NCBI RefSeq assembly: GCF_900172235.1
Contig: NZ_FWFQ01000010.1
Span: 1-64,000 of the forward strand
Direction: 5' to 3'
Origin: Pseudoruegeria aquimaris
GTDB lineage: Bacteria > Pseudomonadota > Alphaproteobacteria > Rhodobacterales > Rhodobacteraceae
Length of the DNA: 64,000 bases
The position numbers and the translations under genes are program-made. A model generated the notes under the pieces. The model was not told the origin of the DNA. It saw only the letters and a program-made list of their open reading frames with translations, and did no database searches. Positions 1-9,707 of the stretch are shown here, one piece after another. Within the stretch, counting starts at the first letter, position 1. Each line of letters begins with the position of its first letter.

Positions 1-89
1 TTCAGCGCTTTATGTCTGCCAAACCCGCACGCCCGAAAGCCCTGCACACCGCCAGCAGAAGCGGCGCGCCGTTGACGGGGCTCCCTCAG

Positions 90-965
90 TCAGGACGGCA
101 TCCTCTCCGCCAGCACCGCCTCCGCAAAGGCCATCTGCACATGCATCAGCTGCGCCTTCGCCGCCACGGCGACGCAGCGCGGGTGAGTCATCGCGTCTTC
201 GCTCACCTCTTCGCCCCGGCTCACCGGCGGGCAGGGAATGAACAGGCAGCCGGGTCGTGTCGCATCCAGCCGCGCGGCGGTGATGCGAAACGGCGCCATC
301 TCGGCCTCCGTGGCCCCGGCGGGCCAGCAATCGGTGACGATCACGTCGGCATCGGCGAGGGCGTCCATGTCCTCGGTGCAGGTCAGGCGGTGGGTGGCGT
401 AGCGGCCGGTGTCGAGCCAGCGGGCGCGCGGGGCGATCTGCGTCACCTCCAGCGGCAACGCCACGGCGGCTTCGGCCCATGAGGCGAGGATGTTGGCCGC
501 CGGCGCCACGGCGGCCACGCGAAGGCCTTCGAGCCCGCCTCGCAGCGCCCGCACGTAGGAGAGATCGCCGAGCACCTCGAACGGGTGGTTCTGCCGCGTG
601 CGCAGGTTCAGCACCGGCAGGGCGCTGGCGGCGGCGAAGGCCTCCAGCGCGCCGAGGCTGGGGGTGCGCACGGCGACGAGATCGAACCAGTTGGCAAGGT
701 AACGGGCCAGATCCTGCGGGTGCTCCCCGCCGGTCAGCCCCACGGGCACATGCACGCAATGGGCGCCCATGCTGGCGGCGCCAAGCTCCATCGCCACGGT
801 GTTGCGCCAGCCGCGCTCCTCCACGATCAGCGCGATGCGCCGCCCTTCAAGGAGCGGCGGCACGATACCGGCGGCGTATTCCCGCCCCAGCGCGATGGCG
901 CGTTGCAGCAGGTGGTCGGCCTGACGCGGCTTCAGGTCGCTGACGCGCAGAAGATGTTGAGACAC
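90..965 (-). CDS. Aspartate/ornithine carbamoyltransferase family paralogue
   Basis: A 291-residue protein with the two-domain layout of ornithine carbamoyltransferases. The family landmarks can be aligned but are changed: the carbamoyl-phosphate loop (STRTR in true enzymes) reads GWRNT, the HPxQ motif reads HPFE, and the ornithine-side HCLP reads PCPP, while the following RGEEV and the C-terminal helix are well kept. The start is taken as GTG at 965, which has an AGGGA ribosome site eight bases upstream; the open frame continues to 1010 without a better start. Because key substrate residues differ, the substrate is probably not ornithine, and I would not call it argF. It is a single gene, convergent with nothing visible before the window edge. 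Family membership is firm, function is open. Confidence 0.75.
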   Translation of the reverse strand: MSQHLLRVSDLKPRQADHLLQRAIALGREYAAGIVPPLLEGRRIALIVEERGWRNTVAMELGAASMGAHCVHVPVGLTGGEHPQDLARYLANWFDLVAVRTPSLGALEAFAAASALPVLNLRTRQNHPFEVLGDLSYVRALRGGLEGLRVAAVAPAANILASWAEAAVALPLEVTQIAPRARWLDTGRYATHRLTCTEDMDALADADVIVTDCWPAGATEAEMAPFRITAARLDATRPGCLFIPCPPVSRGEEVSEDAMTHPRCVAVAAKAQLMHVQMAFAEAVLAERMPS

Positions 966-1065
966 ATGCTTTTCCCTGTTCCCTGCCCGGCATCCTTGCC
1001 GTTGCGGCACGGCGGATCAAGCCCGCCGGCGCCGGCGCCCGCCATCGAGGGGGAAAAGCGGCCCC

Positions 1066-1878
1066 CTATTCCCCGTAGGTGGGGTGGAAGCGGCCGGCGG
1101 GCGACAGGGTGAAGATCTCGACACCATCGGCGGTGACGCCGACCGAGTGTTCGAACTGGGCCGAGAGGCTCTTGTCGCGGGTGACGGCCGTCCAGTCGTC
1201 GGCCAGCACCTTGGTTTCGGGGCGCCCGAGGTTGATCATCGGCTCGATGGTGAAGAACATGCCCTCCTCCAGAACCGGGCCGGTGCCGGGGCGGCCGTAG
1301 TGCAGCACGTTGGGCGGGGCATGGAAGACGCGGCCCAGCCCGTGGCCGCAGAAATCGCGCACCACCGACATGCGGTGGCTCTCAGCGTAGCTCTGGATCG
1401 CGTGGCCGATGTCGCCGAAGGTGTTGCCCGGCTTCACCGCCTCGATGCCCTTCATCAGGGAATCATGCGTCACCTGGATCAGGCGCTCGGCCTTGCGCGG
1501 CAGTTTTCCGGCCACGTACATGCGGCTGGTGTCGCCATACCAGCCGTCCACGATCACGGTCACGTCGATGTTGAGGATGTCGCCATCCTTCAGCTTCTTG
1601 TCGCCCGGAATGCCGTGGCAGACGACGTGGTTCACCGAGATGCAGGAGGCGTGCTGGTAGCCCTTGTAGCCGATGGTGGCCGATTTCGCACCCTTGGCCT
1701 CGACCTGCTCGGTGATCCAGCGATCGATCTCGCCGGTCGTCGCGCCGGGCACCACGAGGGCGGCGACGCCATCAAGGATTTCCGCGGCCACGCGGCCGGC
1801 GGCATGCATGCCTGCAAAGGCGTCCTGCGGGTAGATGCGGATCCCGTCACGGGTCAGGCGGCCACGGCTATCGTCCAA
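1066..1878 (-). CDS. map: Type I methionine aminopeptidase
   Basis: Removes the initiator methionine from nascent proteins in the cytoplasm. The 270-residue product has the pita-bread fold landmarks: the metal-binding aspartates in NIDVTVIVDGWYGDTSR, the histidine in CGHGLGRVFH, the glutamate in FTIEPMINLG and the last glutamate in QFEHSVGVT. I chose a TTG start at 1878 (protein begins MDDSRGRLTRDG) because a GGAG site lies eight bases upstream and related proteins begin this way; the frame stays open to 1983 but that part is arginine-rich and unlike the family. It stands alone between the carbamoyltransferase and sfsA, all on the same strand. Confidence 0.92.
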   Translation of the reverse strand: MDDSRGRLTRDGIRIYPQDAFAGMHAAGRVAAEILDGVAALVVPGATTGEIDRWITEQVEAKGAKSATIGYKGYQHASCISVNHVVCHGIPGDKKLKDGDILNIDVTVIVDGWYGDTSRMYVAGKLPRKAERLIQVTHDSLMKGIEAVKPGNTFGDIGHAIQSYAESHRMSVVRDFCGHGLGRVFHAPPNVLHYGRPGTGPVLEEGMFFTIEPMINLGRPETKVLADDWTAVTRDKSLSAQFEHSVGVTADGVEIFTLSPAGRFHPTYGE

Positions 1879-2007
1879 GGGAATGCTCCGAACAGATGGA
1901 TTTCGCGCTACAGATAAGGGTTTTGCGCGGAAAGTGCCAGTAGGGGAAAGGCACAGCCTGCGCAGACCCCGACAACCGCGCAAGATTCCAACAACGACGA
2001 CATGGTT

Positions 2008-2075
2008 TCGCCCGGCGGCACGCCGGGCAGCCCCCGTCCGTCCCCTCGGGCGGGGGCTTCACCCCCACCCGGCGG
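2008..2075. repeat. Double-hairpin intergenic repeat, copy A
   Basis: Two adjacent hairpins: CCCGGCG/CGCCGGG at 2011-2027, then AGCCCCCG/CGGGGGCT at 2029-2058. The same arrangement recurs at 25181-25245, and the first hairpin again in inverse orientation near 43553-43578. Here it lies between the start of map and the stop of sfsA, both read leftwards, so it could end sfsA transcription. The first stem plus its three-base loop is identical in copies A and B. Confidence 0.7.
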
Positions 2076-2113
2076 ACCGGGCCAGCCCTTCACGCCACAC
2101 CTCCGCAATGTAA

Positions 2114-2836
2114 CTACTTTTCAGTCCCTTTAACGGCTTCCATTGGCAGCTCCCCCGCCAGCCACACCCCCTCCGGCGAAATCCGCGTGCCGTGGCAGAG
2201 CGCCTCCACCCCGGCGGCGCGTGCCTCGATGAAGGCGGCCGCATAGGCCGGGTCCATGTCGGCGGCCAGCGCGAAGCGGGCGCAATCGGTGCGCTGCACG
2301 AGGTAGAGCATCACAGCGCGGTGGCCCTGCGCCACCATCTCCGCCAGCTCGCCGAGGTGCTTGCGCCCGCGCGCCGTCACGCTGTCGGGGAACTCCGCCA
2401 GATCGCCCCTGCGCCGCAGATGAACGTTCTTCACCTCCACGTAGCAATCCGGCAGGCCGGGCTCGGTGAGCAGGAAATCCACCCGGCTCGCCGCGCCGTA
2501 TTTCGCCTCGGGCCGCACGCCGGAGTAAGCGGAAAGCGCCGGGATGGCGCGCGCCAGCAGCGCTTCCTTCACCACGCGGTTGGGCACGCCGGTATCGATG
2601 CCCGTCCAGTGGCCGCCTTCGTGCTCCACCAGCCGCCAGCCGTATTTCAGCTTCTTCCTCGGGTCGTCGTTGGGCTCGAGCCAGATCCGCATCCCCGGGT
2701 CCTGAAGCCCGATCATGCCACCCGGATTGGGGCAATGGGCCACCACCTCGCGGCCATCCTCAAGCCGCACATCGGCGAGAAAACGTTTGTAGCGGCGGAT
2801 CAGCGTGGCGGGCACGAGAGGGGTTTGAAAGCGCAT
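2114..2836 (-). CDS. sfsA: SfsA family DNA/RNA-binding protein
   Basis: A 240-residue SfsA protein (sugar fermentation stimulation protein A). Recognisable blocks are the N-terminal RYKRFLADVRLEDG, the CPNPGGM stretch near residues 35-41, the YVEVKNVHL nuclease-like motif near 130 and the C-terminal GTRISPEGV. SfsA proteins combine an OB-like N-terminal domain with a PD-(D/E)XK-like fold; the EVKN here fits that. The biological role is poorly defined even in E. coli. The ATG at 2836 starts the family-typical MRFQTPLVPATL. It is divergent from the CinA-like gene, with 49 bases between the two starts that must hold both promoters. Confidence 0.9.
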   Translation of the reverse strand: MRFQTPLVPATLIRRYKRFLADVRLEDGREVVAHCPNPGGMIGLQDPGMRIWLEPNDDPRKKLKYGWRLVEHEGGHWTGIDTGVPNRVVKEALLARAIPALSAYSGVRPEAKYGAASRVDFLLTEPGLPDCYVEVKNVHLRRRGDLAEFPDSVTARGRKHLGELAEMVAQGHRAVMLYLVQRTDCARFALAADMDPAYAAAFIEARAAGVEALCHGTRISPEGVWLAGELPMEAVKGTEK

Positions 2837-2885
2837 GGGGCAGGCCTATACCGAAGCCAACCACCCGGCAAGACGGAGCCCAGCC

Positions 2886-3614
2886 ATGCCCAACCCCACC
2901 GCCGCCATGCTCGTCATCGGGGACGAGATCCTCTCGGGACGCACCCGCGATTCCAACATGCATTTCCTCGCCGGCGAACTGGCCAAGCAGGGGATCGACC
3001 TGATCGAGGCGCGCGTGGTGGGCGACGATCGCGCGGCGATCATCGGCGCGGTGCGGGCGCTCTCCGCCGCCGCCGACCACGTGTTCACCTCCGGCGGCAT
3101 CGGCCCCACCCATGATGACATCACCGCCGAATGCATCGCCGCGGCCTTCGACACGCCGATCGGCGTGCGCGAAGATGCCCGCAGACTGCTGGCCGATCAC
3201 TACGCCGCCACGGGCCGCGAGCTGAACGAGGCCCGCCTCCGGATGGCACGCATCCCCGAGGGCGCCACGCTGATCGACAACCCCGTCTCCATCGCGCCGG
3301 GCTTCACGCTGAAGAACGTGCATGTGATGGCCGGGGTGCCCTCGGTGTTCCAGGCCATGGTGGCCTCGGTGCTGCCCACGCTCACCGGCGGCGCGCCGCT
3401 GCTGTCGCAGTCGCTGCGCATCAACCGCGGCGAGGGCGACATCGCCGGGCCGTTGGCGGCGCTGGCGGCGGATTTCCCGGATCTCTCCATCGGCTCCTAC
3501 CCCTTCCAGCAGGACGGCGCCTACGGCGCGAACATCGTGATCCGCGGCACCGACGGGGCACGGATCGACGCCGCCATGACCCGGCTGGCGCAGGAATTCG
3601 AGGGCGCGCTCTGA
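2886..3614 (+). CDS. CinA-like molybdopterin-binding domain protein
   Basis: A 242-residue protein consisting of the MoaB/MogA-type domain found at the N-terminus of CinA. Signatures are VIGDEILSGRTRDSN at residues 9-23 and the phosphate loop TSGGIGPTHDD near residues 70-80. It lacks the C-terminal nicotinamide-nucleotide amidase domain of full-length CinA, as is common for the short form in alphaproteobacteria. The ATG at 2886 has a GGAG site seven bases upstream; an in-frame start further up would run into the divergent promoter. Its stop overlaps the next gene (TGATG), so it leads a four-gene cluster. The molecular function of the short form is not settled; pterin or nucleotide handling is inferred from the fold only. 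Confidence 0.88.
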   Translation: MPNPTAAMLVIGDEILSGRTRDSNMHFLAGELAKQGIDLIEARVVGDDRAAIIGAVRALSAAADHVFTSGGIGPTHDDITAECIAAAFDTPIGVREDARRLLADHYAATGRELNEARLRMARIPEGATLIDNPVSIAPGFTLKNVHVMAGVPSVFQAMVASVLPTLTGGAPLLSQSLRINRGEGDIAGPLAALAADFPDLSIGSYPFQQDGAYGANIVIRGTDGARIDAAMTRLAQEFEGAL

Positions 3615-4357
3615 TGCACGCCCCCGATCGGGCCGCCCTCTTCGCGGCACTGGAAGCCACCTGGCCCGCGGCGCGGTGCGAAGCGCACGGCCCGTGGCTC
3701 ATCCGGTTCGGCGCAGGCGGCGGCAAACGCGTCTCCGCCGCGACACCCACAGGCCCGGTGAGCGCGTCCGACATCCCGCAGGCGGAGGAAGCCATGCGCG
3801 CGCTGGGGCAGGCGCCGCTCTTCATGATCCGCTCCGAGGACGCCGCGCTGGACGCGGCGCTTCAGGCACGGGGCTACGCGGTGGTGGATCCGGTCGCGCT
3901 CTACGTGGCCCCGATCGAACGGCTGGCCGCCATCGAGACCGAGCGGCTCTCCGGTTTTGCGATCTGGCCGCCGCTGGCCATCCAGGAGGAGATCTGGGCA
4001 GAAGCCGGCATCGGCCCGGCGCGGCTGGCGGTGATGGAGCGCGCGAAAGGGCCCAAGGCCGCGATCCTCGGCCGTGCCGATGCCCGCGCGGCGGGCACCG
4101 CCTTCGTGGCGCTGCACGGCGAGATCGCCATGATCCACGCGCTCGAAGTCTCGCCCCGGATGCGGCGCAAGCAGACCGGGCGGCGGATGATGGGCGTGGC
4201 GGCGCAATGGGCGCAGAAGGCCGGCGCACGTTGGATCGCGCTGGCCGTGACGCGCGAAAACATGCCGGCCAACGCGCTCTATGCTTCCCTCGGCATGGCT
4301 TCTGTGGAAACCTACCACTACCGAATTCCGGTTTCCGCAGAGGCACATACCGCGTGA
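3614..4357 (+). CDS. GNAT family N-acetyltransferase
   Basis: A 247-residue protein with a C-terminal acetyl-CoA binding core: IHALEVSPRMRRKQTGRRMM (about residues 178-197) gives the V/L-x-x-x-x-R-x-x-G-x-G/R type pyrophosphate loop, followed by NMPANALYASLGM, the usual end of motif B. The N-terminal 130 residues have the weaker, degenerate GNAT half seen in tandem-GNAT proteins. The ATG at 3614 overlaps the preceding stop codon and the 3' end overlaps the next start, indicating translational coupling. The substrate is unknown. The second motif reads RRKQTGRR, slightly poorer than the standard QxxGxG/A. Confidence 0.85.
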   Translation: MHAPDRAALFAALEATWPAARCEAHGPWLIRFGAGGGKRVSAATPTGPVSASDIPQAEEAMRALGQAPLFMIRSEDAALDAALQARGYAVVDPVALYVAPIERLAAIETERLSGFAIWPPLAIQEEIWAEAGIGPARLAVMERAKGPKAAILGRADARAAGTAFVALHGEIAMIHALEVSPRMRRKQTGRRMMGVAAQWAQKAGARWIALAVTRENMPANALYASLGMASVETYHYRIPVSAEAHTA

Positions 4358-4929
4358 CGACAGAAGACAAGCCAGCCACCGCGCTGGATCTGCCGATGGT
4401 GGATCCGCTCCCCGATGACATTCAGAAGTATTTCGACGTCTGCGCCGAGAAGCTGGGCCTCGTGCCCAACGTGTTGAAGGCCTATGCCTTCGATATCGAA
4501 AAGCTCAACGCCTTCACCGGCCTCTACAACGATCTGATGCTGGCGGACTCGGGCCTGAGCAAGCTGGAGCGCGAGATGATCGCCGTCGTCGTCTCCTCGA
4601 TCAACCGCTGCTACTACTGCCTCGTGGCCCATGGCGCGGCGGTGCGCCAGCTTTCTGGCGATCCGGAACTGGGCGAGATGCTCGTCATGAACTACCGGGT
4701 GGCGCCGCTTTCGGCCCGCCACCGGGCGATGCTCGATTTCGCCGCGCTGATGACCAACGCCAGCTACACCATCGAGGAGAAAGACCGCGAAGCCCTGCGC
4801 AGCGTAGGATTTTCCGAGCGCGACATCTGGGACATCGCCGCCGTCGCCGGCTTCTTCAACATGAGCAACCGCATCGCCTCGGCCACCGACATGCGCCCCA
4901 ACCCAGAGTATCACGCACAGGCCAGATGA
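4354..4929 (+). CDS. AhpD-like / peroxidase-related carboxymuconolactone decarboxylase family protein
   Basis: A 191-residue all-helical protein of the AhpD-like superfamily, in the subgroup called peroxidase-related enzyme. The redox motif CYYCLVAHG places cysteines at residues 86 and 89 and the proton-relay histidine at 93; the preceding glutamate (KLEREMIAVVV) is also present. It is expected to be a cytoplasmic thiol-dependent peroxidase, with its partner reductant unknown. Translation starts at GTG 4354, overlapping the stop of the GNAT gene as GTGA, and its own stop overlaps the start of the OmpA gene as ATGA. Confidence 0.87.
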   Translation: MTTEDKPATALDLPMVDPLPDDIQKYFDVCAEKLGLVPNVLKAYAFDIEKLNAFTGLYNDLMLADSGLSKLEREMIAVVVSSINRCYYCLVAHGAAVRQLSGDPELGEMLVMNYRVAPLSARHRAMLDFAALMTNASYTIEEKDREALRSVGFSERDIWDIAAVAGFFNMSNRIASATDMRPNPEYHAQAR

Positions 4930-5912
4930 GCACCCGCCTCGCCATATGCGCCGCCGCGCTGGCCACCCTGTGCGGCGGGGCCTTCGCCGCGCCGCTGACC
5001 CTGCCGGAAGGCGCGCTCCTGTCGGCGAGGCAATCCGAGCCGCTGGCCAGCTACGCCTTGCCGCTGTCACCGTGGAAGGACGGCGCGATGGACACGCAGC
5101 AGGTGGAGGGCGCCTTCAGCCAGTCCGCCTACCGGCTGCCGGACTCGCAGCTCGCCACGCTGGAGATCCTCGCCCCGCTGCGCGACCAGCTTGAAGCGGA
5201 GGGCTTCGAGATCCTCTTCACCTGCGAAACCGACGGCTGCGGCGGCTTCGATTTCCGCTATTCGACCCGGATCCTGCCCGAGCCCGACATGCATGTGGAT
5301 CTCGGCGATTTCCGTTTCCTCTCGGCCCGCAAGGGCGCCGGCGAGGCGGCGGAATACCTGAGCCTCCTGGCCAGCCGCAGCGCCGCGAGCGGCTTCCTCC
5401 AGCTCACCCGCGTGCTGCCCCCCGGACACCCCGAGGCCGCCGCCCTGAGCGCGGCCGCCGGGGCCACAGATGCCACAGGCGTCACGGGGGAAGTTGCGGC
5501 CCGTCCGGTGGAAAGCGCGCCGGCCGCCGCCGCCGGCAGCCTCGCCGAGAAGCTGGAGCGCGACGGCCATTCGGTGCTCGACGATCTGGTTTTCGAATCG
5601 GGCTCCGCGCAGCTTGGCGCCGGCCCCTTCGCCACGCTCGCCGAACTGGCCGCCTACCTCGCGGCGCACCCCGGGCGCACCATCGCTCTCGTCGGCCATA
5701 CCGATGCGGAAGGCTCGCTGGAGGCCAACGTGGCGCTCTCGAAGAAGCGGGCGGCCTCCGTGGCGGAGCGGCTAATCTCGGTGCATGGGGTGGACGCCGC
5801 GCAGATCAGCGCGGAAGGCATGGGCTTCCTGTCACCGCTCGCCAGCAACCTCACGGAAGACGGGCGCACGAAGAACAGACGGGTCGAAGTGATCCTCACT
5901 TCGACCCAGTAA
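4926..5912 (+). CDS. OmpA family outer-membrane / peptidoglycan-binding protein
   Basis: A 328-residue exported protein. Residues 1-21 form a signal peptide ending AFA-A. The middle region (about 30-180) is a cysteine-containing domain without a family I can name. An alanine-rich linker leads into a C-terminal OmpA domain (about residues 215-325), with VFESGSAQL, VGHTDAEGS and the peptidoglycan-contacting arginine in NRRVEVIL. It probably ties the envelope to peptidoglycan from the periplasmic side. It is the last gene of the cluster begun at 2886 and its start overlaps the preceding stop. No clear terminator is visible before the convergent LysR gene. Confidence 0.88.
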   Translation: MSTRLAICAAALATLCGGAFAAPLTLPEGALLSARQSEPLASYALPLSPWKDGAMDTQQVEGAFSQSAYRLPDSQLATLEILAPLRDQLEAEGFEILFTCETDGCGGFDFRYSTRILPEPDMHVDLGDFRFLSARKGAGEAAEYLSLLASRSAASGFLQLTRVLPPGHPEAAALSAAAGATDATGVTGEVAARPVESAPAAAAGSLAEKLERDGHSVLDDLVFESGSAQLGAGPFATLAELAAYLAAHPGRTIALVGHTDAEGSLEANVALSKKRAASVAERLISVHGVDAAQISAEGMGFLSPLASNLTEDGRTKNRRVEVILTSTQ

Positions 5913-5956
5913 TGCGCGCCCGGGAGAAATGACGCGCGCGAGGGAAAACCGGGGGG

Positions 5957-6862
5957 TTACCAGTCGTCGGGGCCCTTGTCGGCAAAGGCCTCGACGAGGA
6001 AATCGATGAAGGCGCGCACCTTGGGCTGGGTGAAACGGCCCGGCGGATAGACGGCATAGATGCCCTGCGTCTCCCGCGGCAGGCCGGGAATGGCCTCCTC
6101 CACCAGCCCCTTCCTCATCGCATCGCCGTAGAGGAAGCTCGGCAGATAGGCGATGCCGAGGCCGGAAATCGCGGCATTGAGCAGGGATTGCCCGTCGTTC
6201 ACCGAGAGCCAGCCGGCCGTGCGCACCTGGCGCTTCTCGCCGGAGGGGGCGGTGAGCTTCCAGACCGCGCCGTTGGACTGGCTTGAATAATGCAGCAGCT
6301 TGTGCTCGTTCAGATCGTCGATCTTCTGCGGGCGGCCGTATTTCTCGAAATAGGCCGGGCTGCCGATCATCCGCTTGGTGGTTTCGGTCAGCTTTCGGGC
6401 GCGCAGGGAGCTGTCTTCCAGCTCGCCGATTCGCACGGCCATGTCGAACCCCTCGCTGATCAGCTCCACGTAGCGGTTGTTGAGCACCATGTTCACGGTG
6501 ATGTCGGGGAATTCGAGCAGGAAATCCCCCAGCACCGGCGACAGATGATTCACCCCGAAATCGGTGGCGACGGAGATGCGCAGCAGCCCCGAAGGCGCCG
6601 ATTGCATAGATGTCACCAGCGCATCGGCTTCACCGGCATCGTTCAGCACGCGGCGGGCCCGATCGTAATAGGCAAGGCCGATCTCGGTGGGGCTCACGCG
6701 GCGCGTGGTGCGGTTCAGCAGGCGGGCGCCGAGGCGGGCCTCCAGCGACGACACATGCTTGGAAACCGCCGATTTGGAGATGCCCATCTTGCGGGCGGCG
6801 TCCGTGAAACCTCCCTGATCCACCACGGTGGCGAAGGCTTCCATTTCGGTCAAACGGTCCAT
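5957..6862 (-). CDS. LysR family transcriptional regulator
   Basis: A 301-residue LysR regulator. The winged helix-turn-helix occupies residues 1-60 (FTDAARKMGISKSAVSKHVS), followed by the linker helix and a substrate-binding domain (VATDFGVNHLSPVLGDF onward). The start at 6862 gives the standard MDRLTEMEAFATVV and has an AGGA site seven bases upstream; the longer frame to 6940 is not needed. It belongs to the large branch that includes AaeR/DsdC-unlike CrgA-type regulators, so targets cannot be read from sequence. It ends convergent to the OmpA gene and follows fadH on the same strand only after a 220-base gap. Confidence 0.9.
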   Translation of the reverse strand: MDRLTEMEAFATVVDQGGFTDAARKMGISKSAVSKHVSSLEARLGARLLNRTTRRVSPTEIGLAYYDRARRVLNDAGEADALVTSMQSAPSGLLRISVATDFGVNHLSPVLGDFLLEFPDITVNMVLNNRYVELISEGFDMAVRIGELEDSSLRARKLTETTKRMIGSPAYFEKYGRPQKIDDLNEHKLLHYSSQSNGAVWKLTAPSGEKRQVRTAGWLSVNDGQSLLNAAISGLGIAYLPSFLYGDAMRKGLVEEAIPGLPRETQGIYAVYPPGRFTQPKVRAFIDFLVEAFADKGPDDW

Positions 6863-7020
6863 AACAAGTCCTACCAGATCCTGAGTTCCCCCAAGGTTAT
6901 GCGGACAGAATCGGGCGGAAATGGGGTGAACGCCCGACAATCTCGGGATTTAAAACGGGATCGTTCGGGTCGGGGAAACAGCGAAACAATCGCGGCGTCG
7001 GCGCGCACTTCAGTGTTTTC

Positions 7021-7061
7021 CCTGCAATACCCCCGGGGCGCGGCGGCCCCGGGCGCGGCAG
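7021..7061 (-). terminator. GC-rich hairpin downstream of fadH
   Basis: An inner stem CCCGGGGC/GCCCCGGG (about 7032-7053) is nested in an outer CCTGC/GCAGG pair (7021-7025 and 7057-7061). It lies 24 bases past the fadH stop. There is no T-run after it on the minus strand, so this is a candidate transcription end rather than a textbook terminator. Confidence 0.35.
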
Positions 7062-7084
7062 GTTCCGAAAAAGATCGGGAAGGA

Positions 7085-9130
<2,046 letters not shown>

Positions 9131-9180
9131 CTATCCCCCAAGATGTCGTCCAAGGGGCATGGCTTGTCACGCGGAACGCG

Positions 9181-9198
9181 GCGTCAAGATGTTGACGC
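9181..9198. promoter_or_regulatory. Inverted repeat upstream of fadH
   Basis: GCGTCAA (9181-9187), a four-base spacer GATG, then TTGACGC (9192-9198): a perfect seven-base dyad in the fadH promoter region. On the minus strand the left arm also offers a TTGACG -35-like hexamer, so a bound repressor would overlap RNA polymerase. The regulator is not identifiable from the sequence. Confidence 0.45.
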
Positions 9199-9310
9199 GA
9201 ACGTAAAGCAGGCCGCGCGCCGGTGTCCAGCCCCGGCAGGGCCACCCCGCCTCTCCTGACGGCAAAAGTCCGCGGGGCGCGCAGGGCAGCCGGCGCCGCG
9301 AGGGGCGTCC

Positions 9311-9694
9311 TCAGCCCATGGTTTCCACGCAATGGCGGCGGAAGGCGCGTTTGAGCATGTCCAGCTCGGCCCGCAGCAGGTCCATCTCGGCGCGGATGTC
9401 CTCCGACATCGGCTCGCCGGTCAGGATCGCGAAGCTGCCGAGGGTCACGTCATCGGGGCGGGAGCGGATCAGGAAGGTCTGCACCCCGTCCGAGAGCGCG
9501 GCCGCCGGAATGGGGATGCGCAGGTGCCACTGGCCCTGCGCCCCGTCGATGGGTTCGAGGCTCACCCCTTCCACCGGCTTTTCCAGATGCGTCACCTCGA
9601 TCTCGGGCGCGCCGTCCGCGCCGCCTTCCAGCGACAGCACCCCTTCCCAGACACCGGCCTGGATGCGGCTCTTCGTCAGTTGGGCTTCGGCCAT
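9311..9694 (-). CDS. Uncharacterised 127-residue protein
   Basis: I do not recognise this family. The product is soluble, without signal peptide or membrane segment. The first 85 residues look beta-rich (alternating hydrophobic pattern through IEVTHLEK, WHLRIPIP, TFLIRS), and residues 88-120 form a predicted coiled-coil-like helix (EDIRAEMDLLRAELDMLKRAF) ending in RRHCVETMG. It follows the 257-residue unknown gene by 13 bases on the same strand, so the two are very likely co-transcribed and may act together. The GC and codon bias look like the neighbours, so there is no sign of recent transfer. Confidence 0.75.
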   Translation of the reverse strand: MAEAQLTKSRIQAGVWEGVLSLEGGADGAPEIEVTHLEKPVEGVSLEPIDGAQGQWHLRIPIPAAALSDGVQTFLIRSRPDDVTLGSFAILTGEPMSEDIRAEMDLLRAELDMLKRAFRRHCVETMG

Positions 9695-9707
9695 GGCAGG
9701 GCTCCTT

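Noticed and set aside
1-89. Possible 3' end of another gene at the window edge
   Set aside because: No frame shows a recognisable protein end; open frames here are shadows of the carbamoyltransferase.
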